A stretch of 33,306 nucleotides of DNA from Pseudomonadota bacterium (GTDB taxonomy: Bacteria > Myxococcota_A > Polyangia > Haliangiales > Haliangiaceae): positions 1 to 33,306 of the forward strand of contig JAKSDA010000638.1 of NCBI GenBank assembly GCA_022360315.1. Direction: 5' to 3'. Position numbers and translations under genes: made by a program. Positions 18,126 to 26,500 of this stretch are shown here, piece after piece. Position 1 is the first letter of the stretch. Each line of letters begins with the position of its first letter. A model generated the notes under the pieces. It was given only the letters and a program-made list of their open reading frames with translations. It had not been told where the DNA came from and did no database searches.

Positions 18126-20129
18126 ATGCCCAGTGAACAAATCGATTTCATCGTCCAGATGCTCGAGAATCAACCCATTTATACACTCGAAGAGGCGCCC
18201 GCGATCCGCGCCCGCATGGAGCGCGGCAGCGAACTATTCCCTCTGCCGGCCGGGATGACTCGAGAATCGGTCACCGTTGCCGGAGTGCCGGCCGAGTGGA
18301 TAAAAACCTCCAGTGCGAGCGACCGGCGCGTCTTGCTCTATCTGCACGGCGGCGGCTATATTGCCGGCTCACCGACTTCACATCGCCACATCGTGGCGTG
18401 GCTGGCCGAGGCGGCAGCGGCAAACTGTCTGTCCGCGGCGTACCGGCTGGCACCCGAGCACCCGTTTCCAGCTGCCCTGGAAGACGCGCTCGCAGTGTAT
18501 CGATGGCTGCGGTCCCAGGGGTTCAAAGCTGAAGAAATCGCCATCGCAGGCGATTCTTCGGGGGGAGGCTTGAGTCTGGCCACTCTCCTCACGCTCCGTG
18601 ATGCCGGCGAGCCCATGCCGGCCGCCGCAGTTCTACTGTCGCCGTGGGTCGACATGGAGTTGGCCGGCGACACGATGGACAGCAAGGCACCAGTCGATCC
18701 GGTTGTTCAGCGCGCGATCTTGCAGAAAATGGCCGATTCATACCTGGCCGGCAGAGACCGTCGCACTCCAGCCGCATCGCCACTGTACAGCGATCTACAT
18801 GGTCTTCCCCCGCTACTGATCCACGTCGGCACCAATGAGACGTTGCTCGACGATGCTCGCCGGCTGGCCGCGCGGGCTCGCGAGGCCGAGGTCGATGTCA
18901 CGTTGGAAGAGTGGGATGGGATGATTCACGTATTTCAGAGCTTTTCTGGATTTCTTCCCGAGGGAAAGGAATCTATTCAGAAAATTGGCAATTTCCTGCA
19001 CAGACAATGGCAACGCGAGAGGACGCGGTCAACGGGAAGCGAGACCGAGCCCCGCACATCAGGCAAACGAAATAACAACAATAAAACGACGAGACGTACC
19101 ATGCAGAACACTCTCCAAAGACGAAGGGTAGCAGTCAAAGCTCCCCAAGAAGTGGTCTCCTACGGATCTCTGCCGGGACATCCGATGTTTCCACTGGTCA
19201 TCAAGCCGAACAGTGAAGATTTCGATCTCCCGGCGTGGATCTCGGCCAACCGCGATGATCTGAACCGCAAACTGCTTCACCACGGCGGTCTCTTGTTCCA
19301 GGGGTTCAACGTGGATACGGTGGAGAAGTTCCAACACGTGGCCAAATCATTTGATCCGGTGCTCTTGCCGTACACGGAGCGTTCTTCGCCGCGCGACGCG
19401 TTGAGCCGGAAAGACAACACGTACACGGCCACGACCTATCCTCCGCGCGAGGATATCGCAATGCACAACGCCAACTCGTTTGCACACGAGTGGCCGATGC
19501 GGATCCGGTTCTGCTGCGTCAAGAAGTCGCGGGTCGGCGGCCGGACTCCGATCTGTGACACCCGCGAGGTACTGCGCCAGATCCCGAAAGACGTGCGCGA
19601 GGTCTTCCGTACGCGCAAGCTCAAATACCTGCGCAACTACCACCGCAATCTGGCGGTCTCGTGGCAGGATACCTTCAACACTGACAGCAAAGAAGAAGTG
19701 AATGCCTACTGCCGCGAAGCGGGTATTGAGTTCGAATGGGTCAGCGACGACCACTTGCGCACCAGGGCAGTCAGAGAGGCGATTTTTAACCATCCTTTGA
19801 CCGGCGACGATGTGTGGTTCAACCAGGCTCACATCTTTCACATATCCGGGATGACTGCTGAGCAGCGCAAGGTTATCGAGTCGTCGTTTGCTCCCGAAGA
19901 TTACCCCCGCGATTGTTACTTCGGGGACGGCGAGCCGATTCCCGATCAGCTCATGGACGAAGTGCGCAACGCGTTCGACCGCGCCACTGTGGGCTTCGAC
20001 TGGGAGGAAGGCGACTGGATGATGCTAGACAACATGCTGGCATCCCACGCGCGGACGCCGTTCGAGGGCGAGCGACTCATCGCGGTGAACTTTTCGGAAA
20101 CTTTCGTCTATGGCCCAACCTCGCTGTAG
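18126..20129 (+). CDS. Alpha/beta-hydrolase fused to TauD/SyrP-like Fe/2OG enzyme with H-x-A motif
   Basis: Residues 1-300 form a hormone-sensitive-lipase-type hydrolase: oxyanion HGGGY (His74-Gly77), nucleophile Ser144 in GDSSGG, probable Asp242 and His268 (GMIHVF). Residues about 326-667 form a TauD/SyrP-like domain: MHNANSFAHEWP, RVGGRTPICDTREVLRQIP, and DNMLASHARTPFEGERL with distal His641 and 2OG-binding Arg650. SyrP-type hydroxylases have H-N-E/D at the first motif; here it is His447-Asn448-Ala449, so the iron carboxylate ligand is missing, as in Fe/2OG halogenases. The domains are joined by a basic, Asn-rich linker (about 300-325, GKRNNNNKTTRRT). An internal ATG at 19101 would give a full-length separate enzyme, so the fusion could be recent or only apparent. 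Halogenation is an inference; an inactive or differently acting enzyme is possible. Confidence 0.85.
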   Translation: MPSEQIDFIVQMLENQPIYTLEEAPAIRARMERGSELFPLPAGMTRESVTVAGVPAEWIKTSSASDRRVLLYLHGGGYIAGSPTSHRHIVAWLAEAAAANCLSAAYRLAPEHPFPAALEDALAVYRWLRSQGFKAEEIAIAGDSSGGGLSLATLLTLRDAGEPMPAAAVLLSPWVDMELAGDTMDSKAPVDPVVQRAILQKMADSYLAGRDRRTPAASPLYSDLHGLPPLLIHVGTNETLLDDARRLAARAREAEVDVTLEEWDGMIHVFQSFSGFLPEGKESIQKIGNFLHRQWQRERTRSTGSETEPRTSGKRNNNNKTTRRTMQNTLQRRRVAVKAPQEVVSYGSLPGHPMFPLVIKPNSEDFDLPAWISANRDDLNRKLLHHGGLLFQGFNVDTVEKFQHVAKSFDPVLLPYTERSSPRDALSRKDNTYTATTYPPREDIAMHNANSFAHEWPMRIRFCCVKKSRVGGRTPICDTREVLRQIPKDVREVFRTRKLKYLRNYHRNLAVSWQDTFNTDSKEEVNAYCREAGIEFEWVSDDHLRTRAVREAIFNHPLTGDDVWFNQAHIFHISGMTAEQRKVIESSFAPEDYPRDCYFGDGEPIPDQLMDEVRNAFDRATVGFDWEEGDWMMLDNMLASHARTPFEGERLIAVNFSETFVYGPTSL

Positions 20130-20150
20130 TCGCATTTTAGGACAACCATC

Positions 20151-23100
20151 ATGAGTCAAGAGATAGAAGGTTATCCACTATCCCCCCAGCAGCGTCGGAT
20201 GTGGTCACTGAACGAGATGCGCGCCTTCGAGCGCGCCCGTGCGGTCATCCATCTGAGCGGCAATCTCGACCGAAAGCGACTACAGGACGCGTGGGAGCTT
20301 GTCGTCGCACGCCACGAGATTCTGCGCACTCGCTTTGTGACGCTGCCCGGACTGTCGCCATTGCAGGTGATCGGCGACAGTTACCGTCCCGAACTGCCGT
20401 TTACAGATCTGTCTGATTTGACGCCGGACGCACAACGCGAGGCCATGGCCGGCACGGTGACCGATGGGCCACCAGCGGTGGACCGAGATCGGCCGCTCGA
20501 GCTCCACCTGTGGCAGCTCGAGCGCGACTCGTACGCCCTGACCGTCGAGCTATCGCCGCTATGCGCCGACGTCCGCAGTATGCGCAATCTGTTTGCCGAT
20601 GAGTTGCGAGCGGCCTACGCCGGCTCGGTCGACTCCGGCGACGACCCGGTGCAATACGCCGATTACGCGGCTTTTCAGGAAGAATTGGTCGACTCCGAGC
20701 GCGAGTCTGGCGGCGGATACTGGCAATGGGGAAAGCTCGACTCCCTGCCCCGCGCCATGCTGCCATTTTTCACTGCCGATTCAAATGCCGAGACCGCGAA
20801 GAGAGCGATAAGGCCTATCGAGATCACCGCAGCGACAGCCGAGGGCCTGGCTCGTCAGGCACGTCGGTGTGAGGTCGAATCGAGCGATGTGCTGCTCGGA
20901 TGCTGGCAGCTGCTGCTACAGCGCTGGACCGGGCTGGATCAGTTTGCCATCGGCGCGGTATTCGAGGGTCGGCAGCAGCCGGGAACGAATCGGGCGATCG
21001 GGCTGTTCGCGCGGGCCGTACCGCTTCTGTGGCGAGGGGACAGCAACAAACCTCTTCGCACCTGGCTGCGAGAAGTCGCCGCCACGGGGCGAGAGTGTTT
21101 TGACAATCACGAGACGTTTGTGGCTCCGCCGCAGCGCTCGGATACCATCGACGATCCTGCTGACTGGGTCATCGGTTTCGAGAACACGGAGTGGCCGAGT
21201 TCGTACGAGGTCGGTGGGGTCCGGTTATCGCTGACCGAACTGCATACACCTCTCGAGCGGTTTGCGGTGACTTTGCGGTGTTTCCACCGGGAAGGCGCAG
21301 TCCGGGCCGAGCTGCTTTACGATGGCGCTCGCATCGACGACGACGCGAGCGAGCGAATGGCGGCACAGTTTGCCACTGCGCTGGAAAACCTGGTCGAACT
21401 GGACCCGAGCAAGGCTGTGGACTTGGTGGATGTGGTGCCACAGTCGGAACGCGATCTGGTCGTCAAGGCGTTTAATGACACAGATGTCGAGTTTGCGCTC
21501 GACCGGTGTATTCACCACCATATCGAAGCGCAGACCGAGCGTACGCCCGACGCGGTCGCTGTGATCACCGACGACGGCAGCTGGACGTATCGCGAACTCG
21601 ACCAGCGCAGCAATCAGTGGGCTCATATGCTCCGGCAGCGTGAAGTCGAGGGACCGATCGCCCTGATGATGAAGCCATCGCGTGAACTGGTCGCGGCGAT
21701 CCTGGGCACGCTCAAGGCTGGGGCCTGCTACATGCCGCTCGACCCGACGCACCCGCGCGACCGCTTGCAGTCCATGCTCAAAACCGCTGGCGCCGCCATT
21801 GCCATCGCGGATTCCGAGTATGAATCGCAGCTATCGCAAGCCGATGTGCCTGCGCTGTTGTGGGAGCAGGAAGGCCACGTGCTGGACCAGGCGAGTCGGG
21901 AAAAACCAGCTGAGACGACCGATTCCACGGCGCTGGCCTATATCATGCACACGTCGGGATCCACCGGGCAGCCCAAGGGTGTGATGGTCGAGCATCGCGG
22001 TGTGTGTAACCACATGCTGTGGGCCAGCCGAGAGATTCCGCTGAGCACAGAAGATCGGGTCCTGCAGAAGGCTCCACTGGGCTTCGACGCATCTGCGTTC
22101 GAGTTGTTCTGGCCACTGTTCTCCGGCGCGGCAGCGGTGATTGCCAGGCAGGACGGTTATCGCGACACCGAGTATATGGGCCAGCTGATCCGCGATCACC
22201 GTGTCACTCACATCATCGGAGTGCCGCATCTGTTGCGCGCTCTGCTCGGCGATGGATTGCTCGCGGAGACAAATAGCCTGAAGTGTGCGGTCGCTGCCGG
22301 CGAGGTGCTCACTACCCAGTTGATGGAACAGTTCAAGGCGCAGTTGCCCGACGCGGAGCTGTACAATTTCTACGGACCTACTGAAGCATCAATCGATGTG
22401 ACGTATTATCGCTGCCCGCGTTCGATCCCGCAAAGTGCGGTACCGATTGGAAGGCCATTTGGCAACAGTCAGGTCTATATTCTGGACTCACAGCGCAGGC
22501 CGGTCCCGATCGGCGTGGCCGGAGAGCTGTATTTGGGCGGCGTCGGCCTGGCCCGGGGCTATGTCAATCGTCCCGACGAGACAGCGGCGCGATTTGTGGC
22601 CAACCCGTTTGATGCCACTGGCGAGTCTCGCCTGTACCGCACCGGGGACGTCGGGCGATGGATGCCCGACGGGGTGATGGAATTCCTCGGCCGGGTCGAC
22701 GATCAGGTCAAGATCCGAGGATATCGGATCGAACTCGAAGAGATCGAAAAAGCGCTCGATGAACACGAAGGAGTGCGCAAGTCCATCGTCGTCGTCCGCG
22801 GGGATGACTCGGTCAAACGGCTGGTGGCTTTTGTCATTCCGTCTCAGTATCGGCGAACCCTGGTCGAGGATATTCGGGAAGCCATGTATCAAAAGCTGCC
22901 CGATTACATGGTGCCGTCTAATTTTGTGGTCGTCGACGAATTCCCGCTCACTGCCAACGGCAAAATCGATACCAACCGTCTTTTCGAGTCCAACCAAAAA
23001 ACCTCCACCTCGAGCGATGAGGTAGTAGAACCGCGGAGCCGGCTCGAACGAGTCCTGCTCGACGTATTCCGCGAAGTTCTGCAGAAGAACCAGATAGGAA

Positions 23101-23264
23101 TCACCGAAAACTTCTTTGCCATGGGCGGAGACTCGTTGCTCATCATCAAAGCGTGCGGCGAGATCAAGCACAGGATTGGACAAGAAGTAGAAGTGAAGGC
23201 GTTCTTCGTCGCGCCGACAGTGGAACGATTGGCCGGTTTCCTACAAGAGGGCCAGCGTGCTTGA
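20151..23264 (+). CDS. Single-module NRPS (degenerate C - A - T)
   Basis: 1037 aa. An N-terminal condensation-fold domain (about 1-430) starts with the C1-like SPQQRRMW, but HHxxxDG is replaced by Ser135-Pro136-Leu-Cys-Ala-Asp140-Val, so the catalytic His is gone. The adenylation domain (about 448-940) is complete: HTSGSTGQPKG, YNFYGPTEASIDVTY, LYRTGDVGRW, GRVDDQVKIRGYRIE and Lys in LTANGKID. By alignment to GrsA/EntF numbering I read the pocket as D-A-F-I-V-A-F-I-D-K; Asp646 (position 235) fits an alpha-amino acid, but I cannot assign the substrate. The carrier domain has Ser995 in AMGGDSLL. No thioesterase, reductase or epimerase is present. The gene lies 21 bases after the fusion gene, with AGGA upstream, and overlaps the GNAT gene by eight bases. 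Confidence 0.93.
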   Translation: MSQEIEGYPLSPQQRRMWSLNEMRAFERARAVIHLSGNLDRKRLQDAWELVVARHEILRTRFVTLPGLSPLQVIGDSYRPELPFTDLSDLTPDAQREAMAGTVTDGPPAVDRDRPLELHLWQLERDSYALTVELSPLCADVRSMRNLFADELRAAYAGSVDSGDDPVQYADYAAFQEELVDSERESGGGYWQWGKLDSLPRAMLPFFTADSNAETAKRAIRPIEITAATAEGLARQARRCEVESSDVLLGCWQLLLQRWTGLDQFAIGAVFEGRQQPGTNRAIGLFARAVPLLWRGDSNKPLRTWLREVAATGRECFDNHETFVAPPQRSDTIDDPADWVIGFENTEWPSSYEVGGVRLSLTELHTPLERFAVTLRCFHREGAVRAELLYDGARIDDDASERMAAQFATALENLVELDPSKAVDLVDVVPQSERDLVVKAFNDTDVEFALDRCIHHHIEAQTERTPDAVAVITDDGSWTYRELDQRSNQWAHMLRQREVEGPIALMMKPSRELVAAILGTLKAGACYMPLDPTHPRDRLQSMLKTAGAAIAIADSEYESQLSQADVPALLWEQEGHVLDQASREKPAETTDSTALAYIMHTSGSTGQPKGVMVEHRGVCNHMLWASREIPLSTEDRVLQKAPLGFDASAFELFWPLFSGAAAVIARQDGYRDTEYMGQLIRDHRVTHIIGVPHLLRALLGDGLLAETNSLKCAVAAGEVLTTQLMEQFKAQLPDAELYNFYGPTEASIDVTYYRCPRSIPQSAVPIGRPFGNSQVYILDSQRRPVPIGVAGELYLGGVGLARGYVNRPDETAARFVANPFDATGESRLYRTGDVGRWMPDGVMEFLGRVDDQVKIRGYRIELEEIEKALDEHEGVRKSIVVVRGDDSVKRLVAFVIPSQYRRTLVEDIREAMYQKLPDYMVPSNFVVVDEFPLTANGKIDTNRLFESNQKTSTSSDEVVEPRSRLERVLLDVFREVLQKNQIGITENFFAMGGDSLLIIKACGEIKHRIGQEVEVKAFFVAPTVERLAGFLQEGQRA

Positions 23265-23820
23265 CAATTTCCCGGCCGTTTCGATGCGTGCGCGGCGCGC
23301 AATGCCGAGCGACGCTGCCGCCATCGCTACCATCGCCCGAGCGCTCCAGTGGCCGGGCGATAAACCTCCAGCTTCGGGCGGATTTCTGATCAATATCAAC
23401 AGCGAGCAAGAGTACCGGGAATTCATCCGCGAGGGATGCCCGATCGTGGTGGTCGAGGACAGTTTGCACGGTATGTGGGGATTCTTACTCGGGTTCGAAG
23501 CTTCCTACTATCACCAGTTGGCCCCCGACTGGGCGACGAACCTCGAATGGCGGGACGGAAGCCGGCAGCAACTGGGCGATTTCATACTGGTCGATCAGAT
23601 CGCGGTGCTCCGGACGCGGGGTCGCAGCGGTGTCGGTGCGGCAATGCTCCGGGAACTGATGCGGATACGCCCCGATCGCCCGCTGATTGCGGAAGTTCTC
23701 CAGGCGCCCCACGAAAATCGCGCATCATTGCGGTTCTTCAAATCGCACGGATTTTACAAGGAAGCCTGGCGCGTGGCAGATTCGCTCGTCTGGTCGCTAT
23801 TGTTCCGGCCGGTCGAGTAG
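23257..23820 (+). CDS. GNAT-family N-acyltransferase
   Basis: 187-aa GCN5-related transferase, expected to move an acyl group from CoA (or a carrier) to an amine. The acetyl-CoA loop is RGRSGVGAAML, preceded by the beta-4 strand DFILVDQIAVL and followed by LIAEVLQAPHENRASLRFFKSHGFYKEAW. The GTG start at 23257 has AAGAGGG eight bases upstream and overlaps the NRPS end by eight bases; ATG 23284 is the alternative. Tight coupling to the NRPS suggests it acylates the cluster product, for capping, self-protection or release; which one cannot be told. It ends the operon, nine bases from the convergent dppA-like gene. Confidence 0.85.
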   Translation: MLDNFPAVSMRARRAMPSDAAAIATIARALQWPGDKPPASGGFLININSEQEYREFIREGCPIVVVEDSLHGMWGFLLGFEASYYHQLAPDWATNLEWRDGSRQQLGDFILVDQIAVLRTRGRSGVGAAMLRELMRIRPDRPLIAEVLQAPHENRASLRFFKSHGFYKEAWRVADSLVWSLLFRPVE

Positions 23821-23828
23821 AAAAAAGC

Positions 23829-24626
23829 TCAGAGCAAGAAGCTGAAGGCGCGCAGCACGTCGAAGTAATCATCGGTTTTCAGGCGGATCATATGGGAACC
23901 GGCCTGCGTGGCTCCGGGGTAGAACGACTTCGCGTAGGCCTGGATGTGGTCTCGGTAGACGACCTCGAGTTCAAAGCGGCGCGGCAGGTTGATACGGGCG
24001 GCGCTCGGATCCCCTGTAAGGGCCTCACGCACGCCGTCCCGGATGCCGGCCTCGGCCTCGGCCGGGTGCAGGCTGAACTGCGATGACCCCTCGCCCCATT
24101 TGGTCGCGAAAGCGCGCGTCGCCGGCTGGAAAGCAGCCACGTCGTTGCACAGGGTGCGATCGCCCGACACGAAGACGACCGGCACTCCCACCAGAGCCGC
24201 GGCCATGGCGTGGATGCGATACTCGGAGACCGCGCCGCCGTTGATGCGGATCTCCTGGACCGCCCCCGTGATCGTGTGGGCGAGCGGGTTGCCGCCGGAG
24301 CCGGCTCGCGAGTGATAGCCGATGAACACAGCAGCTGCGTAGGACTCGTCGAGCTCCTGCACCATCATGAACGGATGGCCGCTCCACCCACGAATCAGGC
24401 GGGTAGGGACGGGAAGCTCGGAGGCGATCAGGTTGCGCCCGGTCCCGTGCGCATCCTTGACCGTGACCGCGGTGGCGCCGGCCGCGATGGCGCCGTCACA
24501 GGCGGCCGCGGTCTCGCGCGTCATCTGATTGCGGAACTCGGCATAGTCGGGATGGTCTTTGCGACCCTCCTCGCGTGCTGTGATGCCGGTGACCCCTTCG
24601 ATGTCGGCGCTGACATAGACCTTCAT
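23829..24626 (-). CDS. dppA: M55-family D-aminopeptidase (DppA-like)
   Basis: Zinc D-aminopeptidase; B. subtilis DppA cleaves D-Ala-D-Ala and similar D-peptides. The 265-aa product keeps the family ligands at nearly identical positions: Asp8 and Glu10 (SADIEG), His60 (KDAHG), His105 (GYHSRAG), His117 (LAHTITG) and Glu135 (SEYRI). No signal peptide is seen, so it is probably cytoplasmic, used in peptidoglycan-fragment recycling or catabolism. It converges on the biosynthetic operon with a nine-base gap; there is no reason to include it in the cluster other than proximity. Confidence 0.9.
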   Translation of the reverse strand: MKVYVSADIEGVTGITAREEGRKDHPDYAEFRNQMTRETAAACDGAIAAGATAVTVKDAHGTGRNLIASELPVPTRLIRGWSGHPFMMVQELDESYAAAVFIGYHSRAGSGGNPLAHTITGAVQEIRINGGAVSEYRIHAMAAALVGVPVVFVSGDRTLCNDVAAFQPATRAFATKWGEGSSQFSLHPAEAEAGIRDGVREALTGDPSAARINLPRRFELEVVYRDHIQAYAKSFYPGATQAGSHMIRLKTDDYFDVLRAFSFLL

Positions 24627-24827
24627 GGAGCGATTTTGGCCGCCCGGAGCGGTTCACTGCAAGATCTGCCAGTAGCCGTTATCGTTGCCGGCATGTGGCC
24701 CGACGCTGGTGTCGGCCGGCCCGGAGCAGGCGGCAAACTAAACTGTGATGCTGATGGCAAGAATGCCAGAGGTTGCGCGAGCAAGGCGATGGCAAACAAC
24801 CCGGAGCTGCGCCGCCGCAGGCTGTGC

Positions 24828-26498
24828 TCACCCCTCGGCCGGCCGGTAATCGCACAGCTCGGCAGCGATCACCCGATCGTCGCCGCCGAGGTCGAGCCGG
24901 ACATAGGTCGGGATGAATTCGACGTACTCGGCAAATTGCCTTTTTTCCAGTGTCTCGACAAAGCGCCGCAGAGCGGTGCGGGCCTGGGCAATGGGTTTGT
25001 CGAGGATGTCACGGGGAAAGCGCATCAGATCGGCCCAGGTTCCGCTGTTGAGATAAAGCCCGCCGGAAAGCTCGACTCGCTTGGCCAGATGGGTGTGGCC
25101 AAAGACGACCACCCTGAAACCGCGCCGAACCAGCTTTTGTGCTGCCTCTCGATAAGGGGCCTTGGTCTCGGTGCTGCGATCAAACGAGCGATCGTCCTGT
25201 ACCGCCCGAATCGCCACGTACAGGGCGTCGATCCGCTGGCTGAGCGGCATCGACTGCCGGGCCAGAAGCAACTTGCCCACGGCGGCGACACGCCCCCCCA
25301 TATCGACCGCAGCGCCTACCCCTGCCGTGATCGCACCGGCCAGAGAACGAGCCGATATGTCACCCGAAATATCGACCTCGAGGCCGGTCGTTAGCGGCTG
25401 ATCGGCGAGCCGCTCCTGCTCCGGCACCGCGTCGAGAATCTGCCTGGCGAACGCGTCTGCTCCCTCGGTGCCGAGCTGTTCCGCGAGCAGTGTACGCAAC
25501 CCGTCGTCGCTGTGATGAGGCTGAAATTCTGCGTGCTCGGCCGGAGAAAATCCCATATCATCATAGCCCATATCGCCGTGGCCGAGGTCGGTGGGCCTGC
25601 CGGTATGGCCGGTGGAGGTCGCCGAGATATCGCCAGCGAAACTGCTCTGGCTGCCTGGCAGAAGGTCGCGCCGTCTGGCTTCGACGGCGAGCCGGGCTGC
25701 ATCCTTGCCGAGGTCGAGTCGAGACAGCACAGAATACGCGGCCGGGGCCAGGGCCAGAAGAATCGGCACAGCTGCACCATCCTCGGGCTTGAGCAGGTCA
25801 ATAAAGGGAAATCTGGCCTTGAGATGATTCATGACCCCGGCAACCAGCTTGCTGCCGGCCGGCTGGCGAAAGCGGTGATCATCGTGCAGTTCTTCGCGCC
25901 GCGACTGACTGGATCGCACCCGCCTGAGCCCGTCGTGATCGATGACATTAAACGCGTCGTAGCGGTTGCCGTGCTCGATGATCGCGTCGCCGACCACGTA
26001 GGCCTGACCGTCGTAGAGAAATTCAAATCTGGTGCCGCTATCGACTCCGAGTGCAGTTTCGAGGCGCCGGCGCACCCGGGGGAAGCTGAGCTCGACGTCG
26101 TGATTGCCCAAGAGCACGATCAGACGGTGGCCGCGCGCCAGCAGATTGGCCAGTGCATCGAAGAACACTCGATCGCGGTCGATGATCTCGTCCATACGCG
26201 CGGCGGCCTGGTCCTCGTCGTCGATGAACGCTTTCCACCGCTCCGGTCCATTCCATTCCTCGGCGAGAAAATCGACAAAATCACCGTTGATGACCAGTTC
26301 GACCGCCGGTCCGGCGGTAGCCGACTTTTGGGCCAGAGAATCGACAAACCCGGCTAGCTCGGCAACGTGGGTACAGATCCGAAAGCCGCGGTCATTGCGA
26401 TCCGGCCAGCTGTCGGACTTCGCGTTCACCCCGTCCGGGTAGCGGCCGCCCACGTGCAGGTCGGAGATGACGTAGATTTGACGGATGATGCTCGGCAT
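24828..26498 (-). CDS. Calcineurin-like metallophosphoesterase with large insertion
   Basis: The 556-aa product has the metallophosphoesterase metal motifs in order: ISDLHVGG (near residue 12), NGDFVDFL (near 70), LLGNHDVEL (near 130) and, far downstream, VVFGHTHLAKRV (near 467) followed by LYLNSGTW. The gap of over 300 residues between the GNHD and GHTH motifs is much longer than in standard family members; it includes Asp/His-rich and Gly/Ala-rich sections (near AGAITAGVGAAVDMGG) of unknown role. I start at ATG 26498 rather than a TTG at 26504. It lies two bases after the stop of the 443-aa gene, so the two are surely co-translated. Substrate unknown. Confidence 0.85.
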   Translation of the reverse strand: MPSIIRQIYVISDLHVGGRYPDGVNAKSDSWPDRNDRGFRICTHVAELAGFVDSLAQKSATAGPAVELVINGDFVDFLAEEWNGPERWKAFIDDEDQAAARMDEIIDRDRVFFDALANLLARGHRLIVLLGNHDVELSFPRVRRRLETALGVDSGTRFEFLYDGQAYVVGDAIIEHGNRYDAFNVIDHDGLRRVRSSQSRREELHDDHRFRQPAGSKLVAGVMNHLKARFPFIDLLKPEDGAAVPILLALAPAAYSVLSRLDLGKDAARLAVEARRRDLLPGSQSSFAGDISATSTGHTGRPTDLGHGDMGYDDMGFSPAEHAEFQPHHSDDGLRTLLAEQLGTEGADAFARQILDAVPEQERLADQPLTTGLEVDISGDISARSLAGAITAGVGAAVDMGGRVAAVGKLLLARQSMPLSQRIDALYVAIRAVQDDRSFDRSTETKAPYREAAQKLVRRGFRVVVFGHTHLAKRVELSGGLYLNSGTWADLMRFPRDILDKPIAQARTALRRFVETLEKRQFAEYVEFIPTYVRLDLGGDDRVIAAELCDYRPAEG

Positions 26499-26500
26499 GG

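Noticed and set aside
24210..25394. 394-codon plus-strand frame across the dppA/phosphoesterase region
   Set aside because: Antisense shadow of two well-supported minus-strand genes.
25512..26357. 281-codon plus-strand frame
   Set aside because: Antisense shadow of the phosphoesterase gene.
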